In this document: positions 10,945 to 11,900 of the stretch, piece by piece
How the letters are laid out: the number at the start of each line of letters is the position of its first letter
Numbering within the stretch: position 1 is the stretch's first letter
Translations under genes and position numbers: made by a program
Source: Thermoplasmatota archaeon
Lineage (GTDB): Archaea; Thermoplasmatota; E2; DHVEG-1
Direction of reading: 5' to 3'
Length of the DNA stretch: 11,900 nucleotides
Assembly (NCBI GenBank): GCA_030612095.1
Contig: JAUWOO010000045.1
Span: forward strand, 1-11,900
The notes under the pieces: model-generated
Database searches by the model: none
The model's input: the letters and a program-made list of their open reading frames with translations, nothing else
Told to the model about the DNA's origin: nothing

Positions 10945-11900
10945 GTGAGGGACCTCCTACATACATTCCGCACCCTCTTTGTAAAAAGTCGGTATTTTTT
11001 TTAGACAAGAAGATACGGTTTCATGTAATTATGTCCTAGAATCCTCAATGCTTTCTCCCCGCCAGGTCTGAGATTTTTCACCTCATATGTTATTGTGTTG
11101 CCTTCCCCTATTTTAACGAGGTGAACATCTTCAAATAACTGGAATATCCATCTCAACGTTGGCTTCTGAGTTGGTTTTTTTATCTGGTTTTTAATCGTTT
11201 CGTCATACATTTTCAGTAGATTTCTTAGCTTTCTTTCACCTATGCTGTACACAAGCAGTGATAAACACATTATTGTGGTCAGAGCGACAATTCTTTCAGG
11301 TTTCTTCAGGAAGAGTGAAGAGGCAAAGAACAAAGGATCTTTTAGGAATCTAAATCCTTTTTCCACATTTTGTTGTCCTTTGTAGTTACAAAAGACTTCA
11401 TGATCACTCAGTTTCTCTTCAGAAAGTTCATTAGTTGCAACAATGAACAACGCTTTTTTTGTCGTTTCAAGCGTAATTGCCTCTGTATCAGGTGTGACTG
11501 TGTAATGAGGGAAATAAGTAATCGTTTTCTCATTCTTCTTTGATTTTGATGGGCGTCCTTTCTTGGCATATCTCTTTTTTACTTCAATTCTTTCTAGCTC
11601 TATGGCATGGTATTTAGACTTGGTTTGAATGTGATGCAGTGCAGCACATGCATCTTTTTTACAGTAAAAATCCTCCCTTTTCAGTGTTTTAATCTGTTTT
11701 TTGAGTGTTTCAAACTCTTTTTTCAGGTTCTTTGCAACAGTCCCCTTTGCCCTTTCCAGAGCAGACATGGAGTACACAATCAGCCATCTCTGCTTTACAT
11801 CTCCATACTGCAAACTGCGCTTTTTGTACAAATACCCCTCCTGCAAAGGTGTTAATTCGCTTAGCAATACTGCAGTTTCTTCAATCACTTCCTTTGCTTC
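10945..11900 (-). mobile_element. IS1634-type insertion sequence, 3' part; left border not resolved
   Basis: The sequence between 10945 and 11000 includes GAGGG...CCCTC and a GTGCGGAATGT-type stretch (minus strand) that probably belongs to the IS end, but the opposite end is outside the window, so terminal repeats and target duplication cannot be checked. The start given is approximate. Confidence 0.5.
11001..11900 (-). CDS. IS1634-type transposase, C-terminal part (runs off the window)
   Basis: The open frame continues past position 11900, so the true start is outside; the GTG at 11888 is an internal valine, and full-length family members are about 500 residues or more. The visible ~300 residues contain the last part of the DDE catalytic domain. 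The segment YKGQQNVEKGFRFLKDP fits the IS4-superfamily signature Y-x2-R/Q-x3-E-x6-K, supplying the third catalytic acid, and IKKPTQKPTLRWIFQLFE downstream is typical of archaeal IS1634 transposases. The first two catalytic aspartates are not in view. No frameshift or stop interrupts the visible part. The stop is TAG/TAA-type at 11001-11003, before a T-rich stretch. The enzyme cuts and pastes its own IS. Confidence 0.88.
   Translation of the reverse strand, partial: EAKEVIEETAVLLSELTPLQEGYLYKKRSLQYGDVKQRWLIVYSMSALERAKGTVAKNLKKEFETLKKQIKTLKREDFYCKKDACAALHHIQTKSKYHAIELERIEVKKRYAKKGRPSKSKKNEKTITYFPHYTVTPDTEAITLETTKKALFIVATNELSEEKLSDHEVFCNYKGQQNVEKGFRFLKDPLFFASSLFLKKPERIVALTTIMCLSLLVYSIGERKLRNLLKMYDETIKNQIKKPTQKPTLRWIFQLFEDVHLVKIGEGNTITYEVKNLRPGGEKALRILGHNYMKPYLLV

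Noticed and set aside
11886..11888. GTG as the transposase start
   Set aside because: The frame stays open to the window edge and the family is much longer, so this is an internal valine.

Overview
This AT-rich window looks like a chromosomal segment of a euryarchaeon, most likely from the methanogen-related lineages. The supporting genes are a DUF357 protein, an archaeal VIT1/CCC1-like (TIGR00267-type) membrane protein, an HAE3-type RND transporter next to a winged-helix regulator, an archaeal-style ribose-5-phosphate isomerase A, TATA-box promoters close to start codons, an archaeal-type tRNA-Glu remnant and an IS1634-type transposase. I cannot fix the genus from the sequence.

Layout. 1-1,622: small HNH nuclease, small lipoprotein, an orphan SHOCT-domain remnant and a SAM methyltransferase, all on +. 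1,761-2,645: an M50 (site-2-protease-like) membrane metalloprotease gene cut by a 210-bp MITE-like element with 28-bp terminal inverted repeats and a 6-bp target duplication; removing the element and one duplication restores a single 222-codon frame. 2,866-3,057 (-): small conserved-looking protein. 3,334-5,069 (+): rpiA, a polyprenol/diacylglycerol kinase-like membrane protein and an overlapping small membrane protein. 5,076-7,720 (-): RND transporter and its overlapping winged-helix regulator, followed upstream by a 508-bp gene-free region with three related inverted-repeat sites (TGTCG-N9-CGACA type). 8,229-9,338 (+): a KamA-family radical SAM enzyme. 9,339-9,926: no ordinary gene, but a densely palindromic GC-rich block, then a 57-codon ribbon-helix-helix-like ORF that reads into a degenerate tRNA-Glu on the other strand. 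9,927-10,870 (+): VIT-like protein and DUF357 protein. 11,001-end (-): C-terminal part of an IS1634-type transposase.

How the genes relate. The clearest functional unit is the regulator-transporter pair (ATGA overlap) with putative operators upstream. The kinase-like gene and the small membrane protein overlap by 4 nt and are probably co-transcribed. Most other genes look like single transcription units. Mobile DNA has acted at least three times: the MITE in the protease gene, the tRNA-Glu/RHH junction typical of an archaeal integrated element, and the IS at the right edge. No CRISPR array, rRNA or intact tRNA is seen. The most notable points are the precisely datable MITE insertion, the att-like tRNA-Glu/RHH fossil, the structured block after kamA and the three-site operator region.
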